Made by a program: the position numbers and the translations under genes
NCBI RefSeq assembly: GCF_046292825.1
Contig: NZ_JBKBQG010000014.1
Span: 1 to 64,000 of the forward strand
DNA length: 64,000 nucleotides
Direction: 5' to 3'
From: Salinarimonas sp046292825
Lineage (GTDB): Bacteria; Pseudomonadota; Alphaproteobacteria; Rhizobiales; Beijerinckiaceae
Part shown: positions 36,080 through 45,733 of the stretch, in pieces
Position numbering within the stretch: position 1 is the stretch's first letter
Layout of the letters: every line of letters starts with the position of its first letter
Notes under the pieces: model-generated
The model's database searches: none
The model's input: only the letters and a program-made list of their open reading frames with translations
What the model was told of the DNA's origin: nothing

Positions 36080-36798
36080 GTCGCCCTCCTCACGCCGCGC
36101 ATGGCGCGCGCCTCGGCCTTGGCGAAGAACCAGGTGGAGAGCGTCGTCAGGACGAGGTAGAGGACCGCCGCCGCGAGGAAGAAATAGAAGGGCTGGCGCG
36201 TCGAGCCGGCGCCGATCTGCGCCTGCCGCAGGAGCTCGACGAGGCCGATGACCGAGATGAGCGCCGATTCCTTGAGCGCGAGCTGCCAGCAATTGCCGAG
36301 CCCGGGGATCGCGAAGCGCATCACCTGCGGAAACACGATCCGCCGCAGCATCAGCCAGCGGCCCATGCCGACCGAGCGCGCCGCCTCGAGCTCGCCCTTC
36401 GGCAGCGCCAGGTAGGCGCCGCGATAGACCTCCGCCTGATAGGCGGCGTTGACGACGGCGATCGCGAGCGCGCCGGTGACGAAGACCGGCAGGCCGATGA
36501 AGCCCTCGTAGCCGAGCATCCGCCCGAGATTGGTGAGCGCGAGCGAGCCGCCGAAGAAGAAGAGGTAGATGACGAGCAGGTCCGGGATGCCGCGCAGCAC
36601 GGTGGTGTAGGTGTCGCCGATCGTGCGGGCGACCCGGCTGCGCGAGAGCTTCATCGCCGCGATGCAGGCGGCGACGACGTTGCCGACGAGGAAGCCGGTC
36701 GTCGCCACCGCCAGGGTGACGACCATCGCGAGGAGCATGGCTCCGCCCCACCCGCGCGGGCCGAAGCCGAACAGCTCGAAGAATCCGACCGGTGTCAT
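36076..36798 (-). CDS. Amino acid ABC transporter permease (HisQ/ArtQ type)
   Basis: 240 residues with about five membrane helices. The EAA-type loop is EAARSVGMGRWLMLRRIVFPQVMRFAIPGLGNCW. The sequence TTVLRGIPDLLVIYLFFFG is diagnostic of HisQ-type permeases. Partner of the HisM-type permease, coupled by a 4-bp overlap; it follows the first binding-protein gene by 68 bp. Confidence 0.92.
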   Translation of the reverse strand: MTPVGFFELFGFGPRGWGGAMLLAMVVTLAVATTGFLVGNVVAACIAAMKLSRSRVARTIGDTYTTVLRGIPDLLVIYLFFFGGSLALTNLGRMLGYEGFIGLPVFVTGALAIAVVNAAYQAEVYRGAYLALPKGELEAARSVGMGRWLMLRRIVFPQVMRFAIPGLGNCWQLALKESALISVIGLVELLRQAQIGAGSTRQPFYFFLAAAVLYLVLTTLSTWFFAKAEARAMRGVRRAT

Positions 36799-36866
36799 CG
36801 CCTCACCGTCTGGCCCCGGCGCCGCGTCGAGCGGCGCGCGGGGTCGCGTCCCATGCTCTCACCGTG

Positions 36867-37715
36867 TCAGTTCGCAGGCGTGATGTCGACGCCGAACCAC
36901 TTCACGGCGAGCTCCTGCAGGGAGCCGTCGGCGAGCGCCTCCTCGATCGCGGCGGAGAACTTCTCGGCGAGCGCCGTGTCCTCCTTGCGGAGGCCGACCG
37001 CGACGCCGCGCCCGAGCACGCCGCCGGAGAGGCCGGTGCCGACGATCTCCATCTCGGCGAAATCGGGCTGCATCTTCGTCGCGGTCAAAGCCGAATGGGC
37101 GGCGAAGATGCCGTCGAGGCGGCCGGCCAGGAGATCGAGATCGTGCTGCTCCGTGGTGCCGTATTCGCGGATCTCGACGATGTCCCCGAGATATTGCTGG
37201 AGGAAGTTCGAGTTCGTGGTCGAGCCCTGCACGCCGATCACCTTGCCGCGCAGGATCGGCTCCCATTCCGCCACGCGCGCGGTCACCGCATCGGCATCCG
37301 TGTCGAGCGACAGGGTCTCGCCGGTGCCGGCGAGCTCCATCAGCGGGCTGTCGGCGAGCGCGCCGAAGCCGTGCGGGGTGCCCGCGTAGGGGCGGGAGAA
37401 GTTGATCACCTCGAGGCGCTGGTCGGTGATGTTCATGCCGGCCATGATCGCGTCGTACTGGCCGGCCTGCAGCGCGGGGATGATGCCGGCCCAGTCCTGC
37501 TGGACGACCTGGCAGGTCACTTCCATGCGGCGGCAGAGATCCTCGGCGAGGTCCACCTCGAAGCCGGCGAGGCTGCCGTCGGGGTTCGAGAAGTTCCACG
37601 GAGCGTACGCGCCCTCGGTCGCGATGCGCACCACGTCCTGGGCATGGGCCGTCGAGAGGCCGAGCGCGAAGGCCGCGCCAGCGATCCCGAGCCCGAGCGC
37701 CTTGAGATTGATCAT
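36867..37715 (-). CDS. Periplasmic amino acid-binding protein 1
   Basis: 282 residues. A signal peptide (1-25, ending AHA) precedes a type II periplasmic binding fold of the SBP_bac_3 family. IATEGAYAPWNFSNPDGSLAGFEVDLAEDLCRRM is the family block; later DAIMAGMNITDQR forms ligand contacts. It resembles LAO/ArgT/octopine-type proteins. It feeds the permeases downstream. A paralogue follows upstream at 37928 with about the same layout, giving one transporter two binding proteins. Confidence 0.92.
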   Translation of the reverse strand: MINLKALGLGIAGAAFALGLSTAHAQDVVRIATEGAYAPWNFSNPDGSLAGFEVDLAEDLCRRMEVTCQVVQQDWAGIIPALQAGQYDAIMAGMNITDQRLEVINFSRPYAGTPHGFGALADSPLMELAGTGETLSLDTDADAVTARVAEWEPILRGKVIGVQGSTTNSNFLQQYLGDIVEIREYGTTEQHDLDLLAGRLDGIFAAHSALTATKMQPDFAEMEIVGTGLSGGVLGRGVAVGLRKEDTALAEKFSAAIEEALADGSLQELAVKWFGVDITPAN

Positions 37716-37927
37716 GCGAGTAGATCCCCTCTGGAGGTTTCCGCTCTCCCGGCGGAACTGGAGCGCGGACGCGTCGAGGCGCCCGACACGCCTAAGTAAA
37801 AGGCAGCGAGCGGCCCCTGCAAGCCCTTCTTTTCCGCGCCGACGCTGTGCATTCGGCGCGGAAATGGGCAGCTGCGTCGCACCTGCCTCTCGCCCGCGCT
37901 ATGTGCGGTAGAGGAGCGGGTCGGCCG

Positions 37928-38773
37928 TCACTCGACCGGCGTGAGGTCGAGGCCGAACCATTGCATCGACAGGGTGCGCACCGTGCCGTCGTCGATCGCC
38001 GCCTGGATCGCCTCGTCGAAGCGGGCGCGCAGCTCCTCGTCGCCCTGACGCAGCCCCACGCCGACGCCGCGGCCGAGGATGCCGCCGACGAAGCCCGGAC
38101 CCGTGATCGTGAACTCGCCCTCGAACTCGGGCTTCGTCAGCGTCGCCTCCAGCGTGGGCAGGTCGGCGAGCACCGCGTCGATGCGCTGCGCCTGCAAGTC
38201 GAGGTCGTGCTGCTCGGTGGTGGCGTATTCGCGGATCTCGACGTCGTTCTCGAAGAACTCGCGCGCGAAGACCGCATGCGTCGTCGCGCGCTGGACGCCG
38301 ATGGTCTTGCCGGAGATCGCCTGGCGGACCTCCTCGAGCGCGGCCATCGCGGCCTCGCGGTTCGTCTCGAGATGGAAGCGCTCGCCCGAGCGCGGCAGCT
38401 CGGCGATGTCGGAATCGTTCGGCACCAGGAAGCCGTTCGGCGAGAGCGTGTAGGCCTTCGAGAAGGAGATCACCTCCTCGCGCTCCTCGGTGATCGACAT
38501 GCCGGCCATGATGGCGTCGAAGCGCCCGGCGACGAGGCTCGGGATGATGCCGTCCCAATCCGTCGCGATGATCTCGCACTCGACGCCCATGCGCGTGCAG
38601 AGGTCGCGCGCGAGGTCGATCTCGAAGCCGTCGAGCGTGCCGTCGGGCTGCGAGAAGTTCCACGGCGCGTAGGCGCCCTCGGTGGCGATGGTGATGCGCT
38701 CCTGCGCGAGCGCGGGGCTCGCGGCGAGGGCCGTGGCGGCGAGAGCGAGGCCGATCGTCTTGGAAATGGTCAT
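37928..38773 (-). CDS. Periplasmic amino acid-binding protein 2
   Basis: 281 residues. A signal peptide (about 1-23, ending ALA) precedes an SBP_bac_3 domain strongly similar to the gene at 36867 across its length, including ATEGAYAPWNFSQPDGTLDGFEIDLARDLC and EYATTEQHDLDLQA. It probably arose by tandem duplication and may widen or shift ligand range. It is 212 bp upstream of the other binding-protein gene and 108 bp downstream of the agmatinase-family gene, so all may share regulation. Confidence 0.92.
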   Translation of the reverse strand: MTISKTIGLALAATALAASPALAQERITIATEGAYAPWNFSQPDGTLDGFEIDLARDLCTRMGVECEIIATDWDGIIPSLVAGRFDAIMAGMSITEEREEVISFSKAYTLSPNGFLVPNDSDIAELPRSGERFHLETNREAAMAALEEVRQAISGKTIGVQRATTHAVFAREFFENDVEIREYATTEQHDLDLQAQRIDAVLADLPTLEATLTKPEFEGEFTITGPGFVGGILGRGVGVGLRQGDEELRARFDEAIQAAIDDGTVRTLSMQWFGLDLTPVE

Positions 38774-38881
38774 GGTTTCATCCTTGGCGTCGTGAATGAT
38801 CGCGGGCGACGGCGCGCGCCGCCCGGAGGGGCTCGTTTACGGCCCCGATGCGCGCGAGTGAAGCCCGCCGGGCGCGCTCGG

Positions 38882-39931
38882 TCAACGGGAGGAAGAGAAA
38901 GACGGCGCCCGCGCCATCAGGCAGAGGATCTCGAGGAGCATCTGGGCGGCGACGTGGGCGGTGTTCGTCGTCGCGTCGTATTGGGGCGCGACCTCGACGA
39001 CGTCGCCTCCGATCACGTCGAGCCCGGCGAGCCCGCGCATCAGCGCGAGCACCTCGCGCGGCGTGAGCCCGCCGACCTCCGGCGTGCCGGTGCCGGGGGC
39101 GAAGGCGGGGTCGATCGAATCGATGTCGAAGGAGACGTAAACCGGCCCCTCGCCGACGATCGCGCGCGCGCGCTCGACGATCGCGGGGATGCCCAGCGTG
39201 TCGACCTCCTCGGCGTGGATCACCGTCATGCCGCTTTCGGTGGAGAATTCCCACAGCCATTCGGCCGAGCCGCGGATGCCGATCTGGATCGTGCGCTCGG
39301 GATCGAGCACGCCGTCGAGCACGGCGCGGCGGAAGGGGCCGCCGTGGTGGAACTTGGCGCCCTCGTATTCGCCGGACGTGTCGCAATGGGCGTCGATATG
39401 GATCATGCCCACCGGCCGCTCGGCGCCGACCGCCTTGAGAATCGGAAGCGAGATCGAATGGTCGCCGCCCACCGCGAGGGGACGCACGCCCGCGCCGACG
39501 AGATCGCGGAAATAGGCCTCGATGTCGGCATGGCAGCGCTCGAGCGAGAAGCGGCTCTCGAGCGGCACGTCGCCCACGTCCGCCACGCGCAGCTCGTAGG
39601 TCGGCAGCGCCTTGAGCACGTGCTCGTAGGGGCCGATCCGCTCGATGCCGCGCACCGCGCGCGGGCCGAAGCGGGTGCCGGTGCGGTTCGTCACGCCGAG
39701 ATCCATCGGCACGCCGACGATCGCGACGTCGAGCCCGGCGAAGCCGTTTGAAGCGGCGTCCGGGCGATAGGGCGCGGCGAGGAAGGTCGCCGGCTCCATG
39801 AAGGGCCAGCGCCGCCGCTCGCCGCTCATGAACTGCGTGTCCGCCACCGCCTTGAAGGCCGGGTCGAAGACGTCCCCGCCCTTGGCGTTCGCGTATTTCG
39901 CCCGCAGCCGGGCGAGCTTGTCCTGATCCAT
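38882..39931 (-). CDS. Agmatinase/guanidino-acid ureohydrolase family protein
   Basis: 349 residues from the ATG at 39931. Ureohydrolase fold with all six Mn ligands visible: H158 (GGDHSI), D180, H182, D184 (HIDAHCD) and D269, D271 (SFDIDSIDP). It cuts a guanidino group from agmatine or a related compound to give urea. The N-terminal extension is longer than in E. coli SpeB (about 306 residues), which also fits guanidinobutyrase types. It heads the transporter run, suggesting the imported ligand is its substrate or a precursor. Confidence 0.9.
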   Translation of the reverse strand: MDQDKLARLRAKYANAKGGDVFDPAFKAVADTQFMSGERRRWPFMEPATFLAAPYRPDAASNGFAGLDVAIVGVPMDLGVTNRTGTRFGPRAVRGIERIGPYEHVLKALPTYELRVADVGDVPLESRFSLERCHADIEAYFRDLVGAGVRPLAVGGDHSISLPILKAVGAERPVGMIHIDAHCDTSGEYEGAKFHHGGPFRRAVLDGVLDPERTIQIGIRGSAEWLWEFSTESGMTVIHAEEVDTLGIPAIVERARAIVGEGPVYVSFDIDSIDPAFAPGTGTPEVGGLTPREVLALMRGLAGLDVIGGDVVEVAPQYDATTNTAHVAAQMLLEILCLMARAPSFSSSR

Positions 39932-40021
39932 GATCCGCTCCGCGTCTCGTCGCGCGAGCTTCGAGCGGCGGGGCGGGAGCGTCAAGCGGGCGATCGCGCG
40001 GGATGCGCTCGCGCGATGTCC

Positions 40022-41323
40022 TCAGCGGGCGAGCACCCGGCGCACCGCGAGCCCGAGGGCGATCGCCTCGGCGAGCATGGTGAGCGCGAGCGCGCTCGCC
40101 GCGCCGATCACGCCGTAGGCCGGCACCAAAGCGAGCGCGAGGACGCAGGCGAGGACGCCCGCGCCGACATAGATGCGGGCATAGGTCCGCTCCGCCCCGA
40201 CCATGGCGAGCACCCGCTCGGCCGGCCCGACCGCCGCGAGCGCCACGGTGCCGGCGGCGACGATCGCCATCGCCGGCCAGGCCTCGACGAAGCCGGGACC
40301 GAAGAGGCCGAGCACGAAGGGGCCGAGCGCCACGAGCGCCGCCGCGAAGACGACCGAGGGCACGAGCGTCGCGAGCGTCGCGCGCCGCACCATCGCCCGC
40401 AAGGCCTCGCGATCGCCGCGGACGTGCAGCGCCGAGACGCGGTGGGCGATCGCGTTCGAGATCGCGTAGGCCACGAAGGGCACGAGGGCGAGGCTCTTCA
40501 CGGCGGCGAAATAGATCCCCGCCTCCTCGGCGGAGCGGAACCAGGCGAGCGCGATCACGTCCGCGCTCACCGCCACGAGCGCGCCGACATCGCCGACGAG
40601 GAGCGGCACCGACACGCCGAGCCAGTGGCGCCCCTCGATCCGGCGCGCGCCGCCCGGCGGCAGCATCGGCGCGATCCGCGGGCGCAGCATCAGGGCCTGG
40701 ACGCCGCAGACGAGACTCGTCGCGACGAGCATCGCGAGCATCACCTCGGTCGCGCCCCGGCCGATGCCGAGCGCGAGCCCCGCGCCGACGAGGGCGAGCA
40801 TCAGGAGCGGGCGCAGGAGATAGCTCGGCGCGAGCGCGAGGATCGGCCAGTCGAAGGATTTCGCGATCCCCTCCTGCACCATCATCAGGGCCATCGCCGG
40901 CAGCATGGCGAAGGCGAGCGCGAGAACGGGATCGTGGGGGGCGAGCGCGAGCGCGCCGACGATGCCGACCGCCCCCCCGACCGCGAGCGCGAGCGCCCGC
41001 GAGAACAGGAGGAAGCCCGCGAGCGCCGGCGGATCGTTCTCCTGGCGATAGCGCGCGACGAAACGCTGCGCCGCGACATCAAGGCCGAACACCGCGAGCG
41101 CCGCCGCGACGCCGAGCACCGTGACCGCCGCGGCGACGCGCCCGTACTCGCCCTCGCCGACGATGCGCGCGATCGCGATCTGCGCCACGAAGGCGACGAG
41201 CGCGGCGGCCACGCGAATCGCGAAGGCCCAGAGGGCGAACGCCCCGCCCGCGGCGAGCACGCGCGCGCCCGCGTCGCGCAGGTCGGTCGACAATCTGGCG
41301 AGGTTCGCTGCGAGGGGCGTCAT
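40022..41323 (-). CDS. Polysaccharide flippase (Wzx/MATE-like) protein
   Basis: 433 residues with about 12-14 membrane helices. Oligosaccharide flippase family of the MOP superfamily: an N-terminal AAALVAFVAQIAIARIVGEGEYGRVAAAVTVLGVA and a RFVARYRQENDP loop are typical. It probably moves lipid-linked sugar units across the inner membrane. It diverges from exoD with 119 bp between starts. No glycosyltransferase genes are next to it. Confidence 0.85.
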   Translation of the reverse strand: MTPLAANLARLSTDLRDAGARVLAAGGAFALWAFAIRVAAALVAFVAQIAIARIVGEGEYGRVAAAVTVLGVAAALAVFGLDVAAQRFVARYRQENDPPALAGFLLFSRALALAVGGAVGIVGALALAPHDPVLALAFAMLPAMALMMVQEGIAKSFDWPILALAPSYLLRPLLMLALVGAGLALGIGRGATEVMLAMLVATSLVCGVQALMLRPRIAPMLPPGGARRIEGRHWLGVSVPLLVGDVGALVAVSADVIALAWFRSAEEAGIYFAAVKSLALVPFVAYAISNAIAHRVSALHVRGDREALRAMVRRATLATLVPSVVFAAALVALGPFVLGLFGPGFVEAWPAMAIVAAGTVALAAVGPAERVLAMVGAERTYARIYVGAGVLACVLALALVPAYGVIGAASALALTMLAEAIALGLAVRRVLAR

Positions 41324-41442
41324 GCGGGTCTCGCTTAGCGGCTGTGCGTTCAGATCCCGTTACCGGGGATTGGACTTCGCGCGCGGGCGGCGCTACCGAT
41401 GTCGCGGCTCTCGTCCCATCCGCCCACCGGGTCCCTCGCCTC

Positions 41443-42078
41443 ATGTCCAGCGCCGCTCCCTCGCAACTGCCCGCCGCCGAGCCGGCGCACGCCGCCCGCG
41501 CCTCCGATCTCCTCGAGCGGCTCGCCGCCGCGGCGCCGGACGAGCGGGTGAGCCTCGGGCAGATCGTCGACGTGCTCGGCGAGCGCGCCTTCGGCCTCGT
41601 CCTCCTGATCCTCGCTTTGCCCTGCGCGATCCCGTTCCTCTACGGCGTGCCGCAGGTCTTCTCCCTGCCGATGGTGTTCGTCGCGACGCAGATCCTGATC
41701 GGCCGCCAGACGCTCTGGCTGCCCGATCCGATGCGCGCGCGCACCATCCGCCGCGACGATCTGCGGGCGCTCGCCGCCCGCGGCGGGCCGTGGCTGCGCC
41801 GCCTCGAGCTGCTCGCGCGCCCGCGCCTCTCCGCGCTCTCGTCGCGGGTCGCCGAGAAGCTGTTCGGGCTCGCGATGGTGATCGCCTCGCTGTCGATCCT
41901 CACGCCGCTCCCGCTCACCAACACCGTGCCGGCGATCGGCGTCGCGGTGCTCTCGATCGGCATGATCGAGAAGGACGGGCTCCTGATGCTCGCCGGCACC
42001 GCGATCGCGCTCGTGTGGATCGGCTTCCTCGCGCTCGCGGGCACGACGGTGATCGCGTTCCTGTTCTCCTTCCTGTGA
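41443..42078 (+). CDS. exoD: Exopolysaccharide synthesis protein ExoD
   Basis: 211 residues from the ATG at 41443. ExoD family, about four membrane helices: SLGQIVDVLGERAFGLVLLILALPCAIPF and LPLTNTVPAIGVAVLSIGMIEKDGLLML are diagnostic. ExoD is needed for exopolysaccharide production and alkali tolerance in Sinorhizobium, although its exact role is unclear. In-frame upstream codons lack family sequence and lie in the promoter gap shared with the flippase gene. Confidence 0.88.
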   Translation: MSSAAPSQLPAAEPAHAARASDLLERLAAAAPDERVSLGQIVDVLGERAFGLVLLILALPCAIPFLYGVPQVFSLPMVFVATQILIGRQTLWLPDPMRARTIRRDDLRALAARGGPWLRRLELLARPRLSALSSRVAEKLFGLAMVIASLSILTPLPLTNTVPAIGVAVLSIGMIEKDGLLMLAGTAIALVWIGFLALAGTTVIAFLFSFL

Positions 42079-42126
42079 CGCGCGGCCGCCCCGCCGATTT
42101 TTTCCGCCCGACCCGAAAAACCGGGC

Positions 42127-42155
42127 TTGCATCCCCGGAAGCCACCCGATATATC
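42127..42155 (+). promoter_or_regulatory. Promoter of tRNA-Asn
   Basis: TTGCAT (42127-42132) and TATATC (42150-42155) have a 17-bp spacer and end 11 bases before the tRNA. Confidence 0.65.
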
Positions 42156-42166
42156 CCCGCTCGTGG

Positions 42167-42242
42167 TCCCCGATAGCTCAGTTGGTAGAGCAAGCGGCTG
42201 TTAACCGCTCGGTCGTAGGTTCGAGTCCTACTCGGGGAGCCA
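42167..42242 (+). tRNA. tRNA-Asn (anticodon GTT)
   Basis: 76 bases with encoded CCA. Acceptor TCCCCGA pairs with TCGGGGA. The anticodon stem AGCGG/CCGCT has loop CTGTTAA with anticodon GTT. D arm (AGCTCAGTTGGTAGAGC) and T arm (TAGG-TTCGAGT-CCTA) are standard. Confidence 0.97.
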
Positions 42243-42458
42243 ACCTTTTCCGCCACGATCAGATACTCGGGCTTGTCGCGTGTGACGTGTGCCGGCGGCA
42301 CTGCGTTCGCTTCGTCGATGGCGGTGACGACGCAGAATGCGGAGCGGCGGATTCAGGCGCGTTGCCTACACTCGGCTCGCCGACCCGTTTCGCTGCACCA
42401 TGTTGTCGCCTCGTGCGGGCACGTCGCGTCGCGCCAGGCGCAACCATGGAGACGCAGA

Positions 42459-42794
42459 ATGAAATTCAAACAGGCCATGCTCGCGGCGATCATGGCCGTG
42501 GCGAGTACCAGCCCCACGCTGGCCGAGGTCGACTTCAGCGAAGCTTGGCATGCCTGTGACGATGCGGCCGTTGAGCGTGGATTCGTCGAAGCTTCGCTTC
42601 CTGATCGGTCGTTAGGCTATTCTCAGGAGGCGGTGATCCGGCAAGTCGCCGGACCCTTCGAAGGACAGGATCTGATTACGATCGCGATGCCGACGAGTAC
42701 CGGGACCGTCTTCTGCCAGCTGACCACCGATCTCCGGGTCGTTCTATACAAGTTCAACGGACGCGAAGTGATCGGCGCCAGCCCGAAGCGGTGA
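42459..42794 (+). CDS. Small secreted hypothetical protein
   Basis: 111 residues from the ATG at 42459. A signal peptide (1-22, ending TLA) precedes a mature part with two cysteines (in WHACDDA and VFCQLTT) that could form a disulfide. No known domain. Base composition is lower in GC than flanking genes, and it lies just after tRNA-Asn, which would fit acquired DNA, but no mobility gene is near. A 216-bp gap separates it from the tRNA. Confidence 0.6.
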   Translation: MKFKQAMLAAIMAVASTSPTLAEVDFSEAWHACDDAAVERGFVEASLPDRSLGYSQEAVIRQVAGPFEGQDLITIAMPTSTGTVFCQLTTDLRVVLYKFNGREVIGASPKR

Positions 42795-42934
42795 TGGCCT
42801 CCATCTGATCCGCGATATGGCCGTCTTCTGACGCCCCCCCCGCCTGCGGCCCGAAGTCGCGCCGATCGCGGTTCAACGGGGCGGCGAAGGTGAATATCCT
42901 GGCGGCATTTCGCGTCGCTCGAGAGGTGTCCCCC

Positions 42935-44392
42935 GTGTCCGGTCCCGCGCTCGTCTGGTTCCGCGAGGACCTGCGCCTTTCCGACAACCCGGCCCTCGCC
43001 GCCGCGATCGAGAGCGGCGCGCCCGTCGCCTGCCTCTACCTTCTCGACGAGACCTCTCCCGAGATCCGCCCGCTCGGCGGCGCATCGCGCTGGTGGCTCG
43101 CCGGCTCGCTCGCGGCGCTCGCCGAGGCGCTGGAGAGCCGCGGCGGGCGGCTTCTCGTGATGCGCGGGGCGGCGCGCGAGGCGATCCCGCAGGCCGTGAC
43201 CGCGCTCGGAGCGAGCGCCGTCTTCTGGAACCGCCGCTACGGCGCCGAGCGCGCGATCGACGCCGAACTGAAGGCCTCGCTCAAGGCCGACGGCGTCAAG
43301 GCCGCGAGCTTCAACGCCCGCCTTCTCTGCGAGCCGGGCGAGGTGCGCACGAAGACCGGCGGGAGCTACCGCGTCTTCACCCCCTTCAAGAACGCCTGCG
43401 TCGCGCTCGATCCGCCGCCGCGCCCCCTCCCCGCCCCCGGCCGCATCCCCGCAGCCGAGATCCCCGACGCGCTTCTCGCGCGGACGCTCGCGATCGCAGA
43501 TCTCGCGCTCGAGCCGACGGCGCCCGATTGGGCGGGCGGCCTGCGCGCGACCTTCACCCGCGGCGAGGCGGGCGCGCGGGCGCGGCTCGCGGCCTTCGTC
43601 GACGGGCCGCTCGCGGGTTATGCGGAGCGGCGCAACCGGCCGGACGTCGAATCGACCTCGATGCTCTCCCCGCATCTGCGATTCGGCGAGATTTCGCCGC
43701 GCCAGATCGTCCACGCCGCCCTGCACGCGCGCGATTCGGGCAGCGTCGGCGCGGGCGATTACGACACGCTGCGCTCCGAGCTCGCCTGGCGCGATTTCTC
43801 CCACCAGCTTCTCTTCGAGACCCCCGACATGGCGCGCACGAACCTGCAGCGCGCCTTCGACGCGTTCCCCTGGCGCGAGGACGAGGCCGCGCTCGAAGCC
43901 TGGCAGCGCGGGCGCACCGGCTATCCGCTCGTCGATGCCGGCATGCGGCAATTGTGGACGACGGGGTTCATGCACAACCGCGTGCGGATGGTCGTCGCCT
44001 CCTTCCTCGTCAAGCACCTCCTGATCGACTGGCGGCGCGGCGAGGACTGGTTCTGGGACACGTTGTGCGACGCGGACTCAGCCAACAACGCCGCCTCCTG
44101 GCAATGGGTGGCCGGGTCGGGCATGGACGCCGCGCCCTATTACCGCATCTTCAACCCCGTGGCCCAGGGGACGCGCTTCGATCCGAAGGGGGATTACGTG
44201 CGTCGCTATGTCCCCGAGCTCGCCCGCCTGCCTTCACGTTTCCTCCACGCCCCCTGGGAAGCGCCGCGGAACGTGCTAGAAGAGGCGGGCATTCGCCTCG
44301 GGGAGACCTATCCGTTGCCCATCGTCGTTCATGAGAAGGCCCGCGATCGAGCGCTCGAGGCGCTCGCCACGATGAAACGGGCCGCGGCCTGA
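42935..44392 (+). CDS. phrB: Deoxyribodipyrimidine photolyase
   Basis: 485 residues. Cryptochrome/photolyase family: N-terminal antenna-binding domain (VWFREDLRLSDNPAL), C-terminal FAD domain with TGYPLVDAGMRQLWTTGFMHNRVRMVVASFLVKHL and DWFWDTLCDADSANNAASWQWVAGSG. It repairs UV-made cyclobutane dimers using blue light. I take the GTG at 42935, with GAGAGG 8 bases upstream, because it gives the usual N-terminus; a GTG at 42890 is possible. First gene of a four-gene operon with the flavin oxidoreductase, DUF1365 and the CFA-family gene. Confidence 0.94.
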   Translation: MSGPALVWFREDLRLSDNPALAAAIESGAPVACLYLLDETSPEIRPLGGASRWWLAGSLAALAEALESRGGRLLVMRGAAREAIPQAVTALGASAVFWNRRYGAERAIDAELKASLKADGVKAASFNARLLCEPGEVRTKTGGSYRVFTPFKNACVALDPPPRPLPAPGRIPAAEIPDALLARTLAIADLALEPTAPDWAGGLRATFTRGEAGARARLAAFVDGPLAGYAERRNRPDVESTSMLSPHLRFGEISPRQIVHAALHARDSGSVGAGDYDTLRSELAWRDFSHQLLFETPDMARTNLQRAFDAFPWREDEAALEAWQRGRTGYPLVDAGMRQLWTTGFMHNRVRMVVASFLVKHLLIDWRRGEDWFWDTLCDADSANNAASWQWVAGSGMDAAPYYRIFNPVAQGTRFDPKGDYVRRYVPELARLPSRFLHAPWEAPRNVLEEAGIRLGETYPLPIVVHEKARDRALEALATMKRAAA

Positions 44393-44416
44393 GATCGCGC
44401 GCGAGGTGAGCGTATC

Positions 44417-45733
44417 GTGAGCGCGCAGAAGCGGATCGCCGTCGTCGGCACCGGCATCGCCGGCAACGGCGCCGCATGGGCGTTGGCGGTCGGCTCGCGC
44501 CACCGTCTCGCCGTCTACGAGGCGGATGGGCGCGCGGGCGGGCACGCGGCGACGGTGGATGTCGCGTATGACGACGCGCCGATCACGGTGGATACCGGCT
44601 TCATCGTCTACAACGAGCCGAACTACCCCAATTTCACGCGCCTCCTCGCCCATCTCGGCATCGGCACGCAGGCCTCCGACATGAGCTTCTCGGTCTCGGA
44701 CTGGGAGGATTCGGGGAGCGCGCGGCTGACCTGGACGAGCCGGCCCTCGCGACTCCTCGGCGGGCTCGTGCCGAACGGGATCGGCATCCCCTCCCCCGTC
44801 CACCTCCTCGTCCTGCGCGATCTCGTGCGCTTCAACAGGAGCGGCGTCGCGGATCTGCATGCGGGCCGGCTGGAGGGCTTGAGCCTCGGCGATTACCTCG
44901 CGAGCCGGCGCTTCTCCCGCCGCTTCCGCGAGGATTACGTCGTCGCGATGGGCTCGGCCATCTGGTCGATGCCGCCGGGCGACATCCTCGACTTTCCGGC
45001 GGCGTCCTTCCTGTCCTTCTTCGAGAACCACCGCCTCTTGCGCATCGAGCGGCCGACCTGGCGCACGGTGACCGGCGGCTCGCGGACTTACGTGACGGCG
45101 ATGACGGCGAGCTTCGCGGACGGGCTGCGGCTCGACGATCCGGTGCGCGCCGTGCGGCGCGACGCGCAGGGCGTGGAGATCGTCACGGCGCGCGGCAGCG
45201 AGCGCTACGACGCGGTCGTCCTCGCCTGCCACAGCGATCAGGCGCTCGCGCTCCTGGAGACCCCCTCCGCGGCCGAGCGGGCGGTGCTCGGCGCCATCCG
45301 CTACCGCGAGAACGACGTCTATCTGCACCGCGATCGCGGCCTGATGCCGCGCGACGCGCGCTCCTGGGCGGCGTGGAACGTGATCAAGCACTCGGACGAC
45401 GAGGTCTGCGTCACCTATCACATGAACGCGCTGCAGGGCATCGATCCCTCCCGGCCGCTCTTCGTGAGCCTCAACCCGCCGCGCCCGCCGGCGCCCGGCA
45501 GCGTCTTCCGCACCTTCTCCTACGCCCATCCGCAATTCGACCAGGCGGCCATCGCCGCGCAGGCGCGGCTGCCCGAGATCCAGGGCGGCGGCGGCGTCCA
45601 TTTCGCGGGCGCGTGGACCAAATACGGCTTCCACGAGGACGGGCTCGTCTCCGGCCTCCTCGCCGCCGAGGCGCTCGGCGCGACGATCCCCTGGCGGATC
45701 GACCCGCGCAGCTTCGCGGAAGCCGCCGAATGA
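44417..45733 (+). CDS. FAD-dependent oxidoreductase (amine oxidase-like)
   Basis: 438 residues, GTG start. A Rossmann dinucleotide loop (GTGIAGNGAAWAL) lies at the N-terminus. EADGRAGGHAATVDV and VDTGFIVYNEPNYPNFTRLLAHLG follow, and GGGVHFAGAWTKYGFHEDGLVSG is near the C-terminus. This group is regularly found beside DUF1365 and CFA-type genes and may desaturate or otherwise change acyl chains, as UfaD does in furan fatty acid synthesis; that link is inference. Stop overlaps the DUF1365 start by 4 bp. Confidence 0.9.
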   Translation: MSAQKRIAVVGTGIAGNGAAWALAVGSRHRLAVYEADGRAGGHAATVDVAYDDAPITVDTGFIVYNEPNYPNFTRLLAHLGIGTQASDMSFSVSDWEDSGSARLTWTSRPSRLLGGLVPNGIGIPSPVHLLVLRDLVRFNRSGVADLHAGRLEGLSLGDYLASRRFSRRFREDYVVAMGSAIWSMPPGDILDFPAASFLSFFENHRLLRIERPTWRTVTGGSRTYVTAMTASFADGLRLDDPVRAVRRDAQGVEIVTARGSERYDAVVLACHSDQALALLETPSAAERAVLGAIRYRENDVYLHRDRGLMPRDARSWAAWNVIKHSDDEVCVTYHMNALQGIDPSRPLFVSLNPPRPPAPGSVFRTFSYAHPQFDQAAIAAQARLPEIQGGGGVHFAGAWTKYGFHEDGLVSGLLAAEALGATIPWRIDPRSFAEAAE

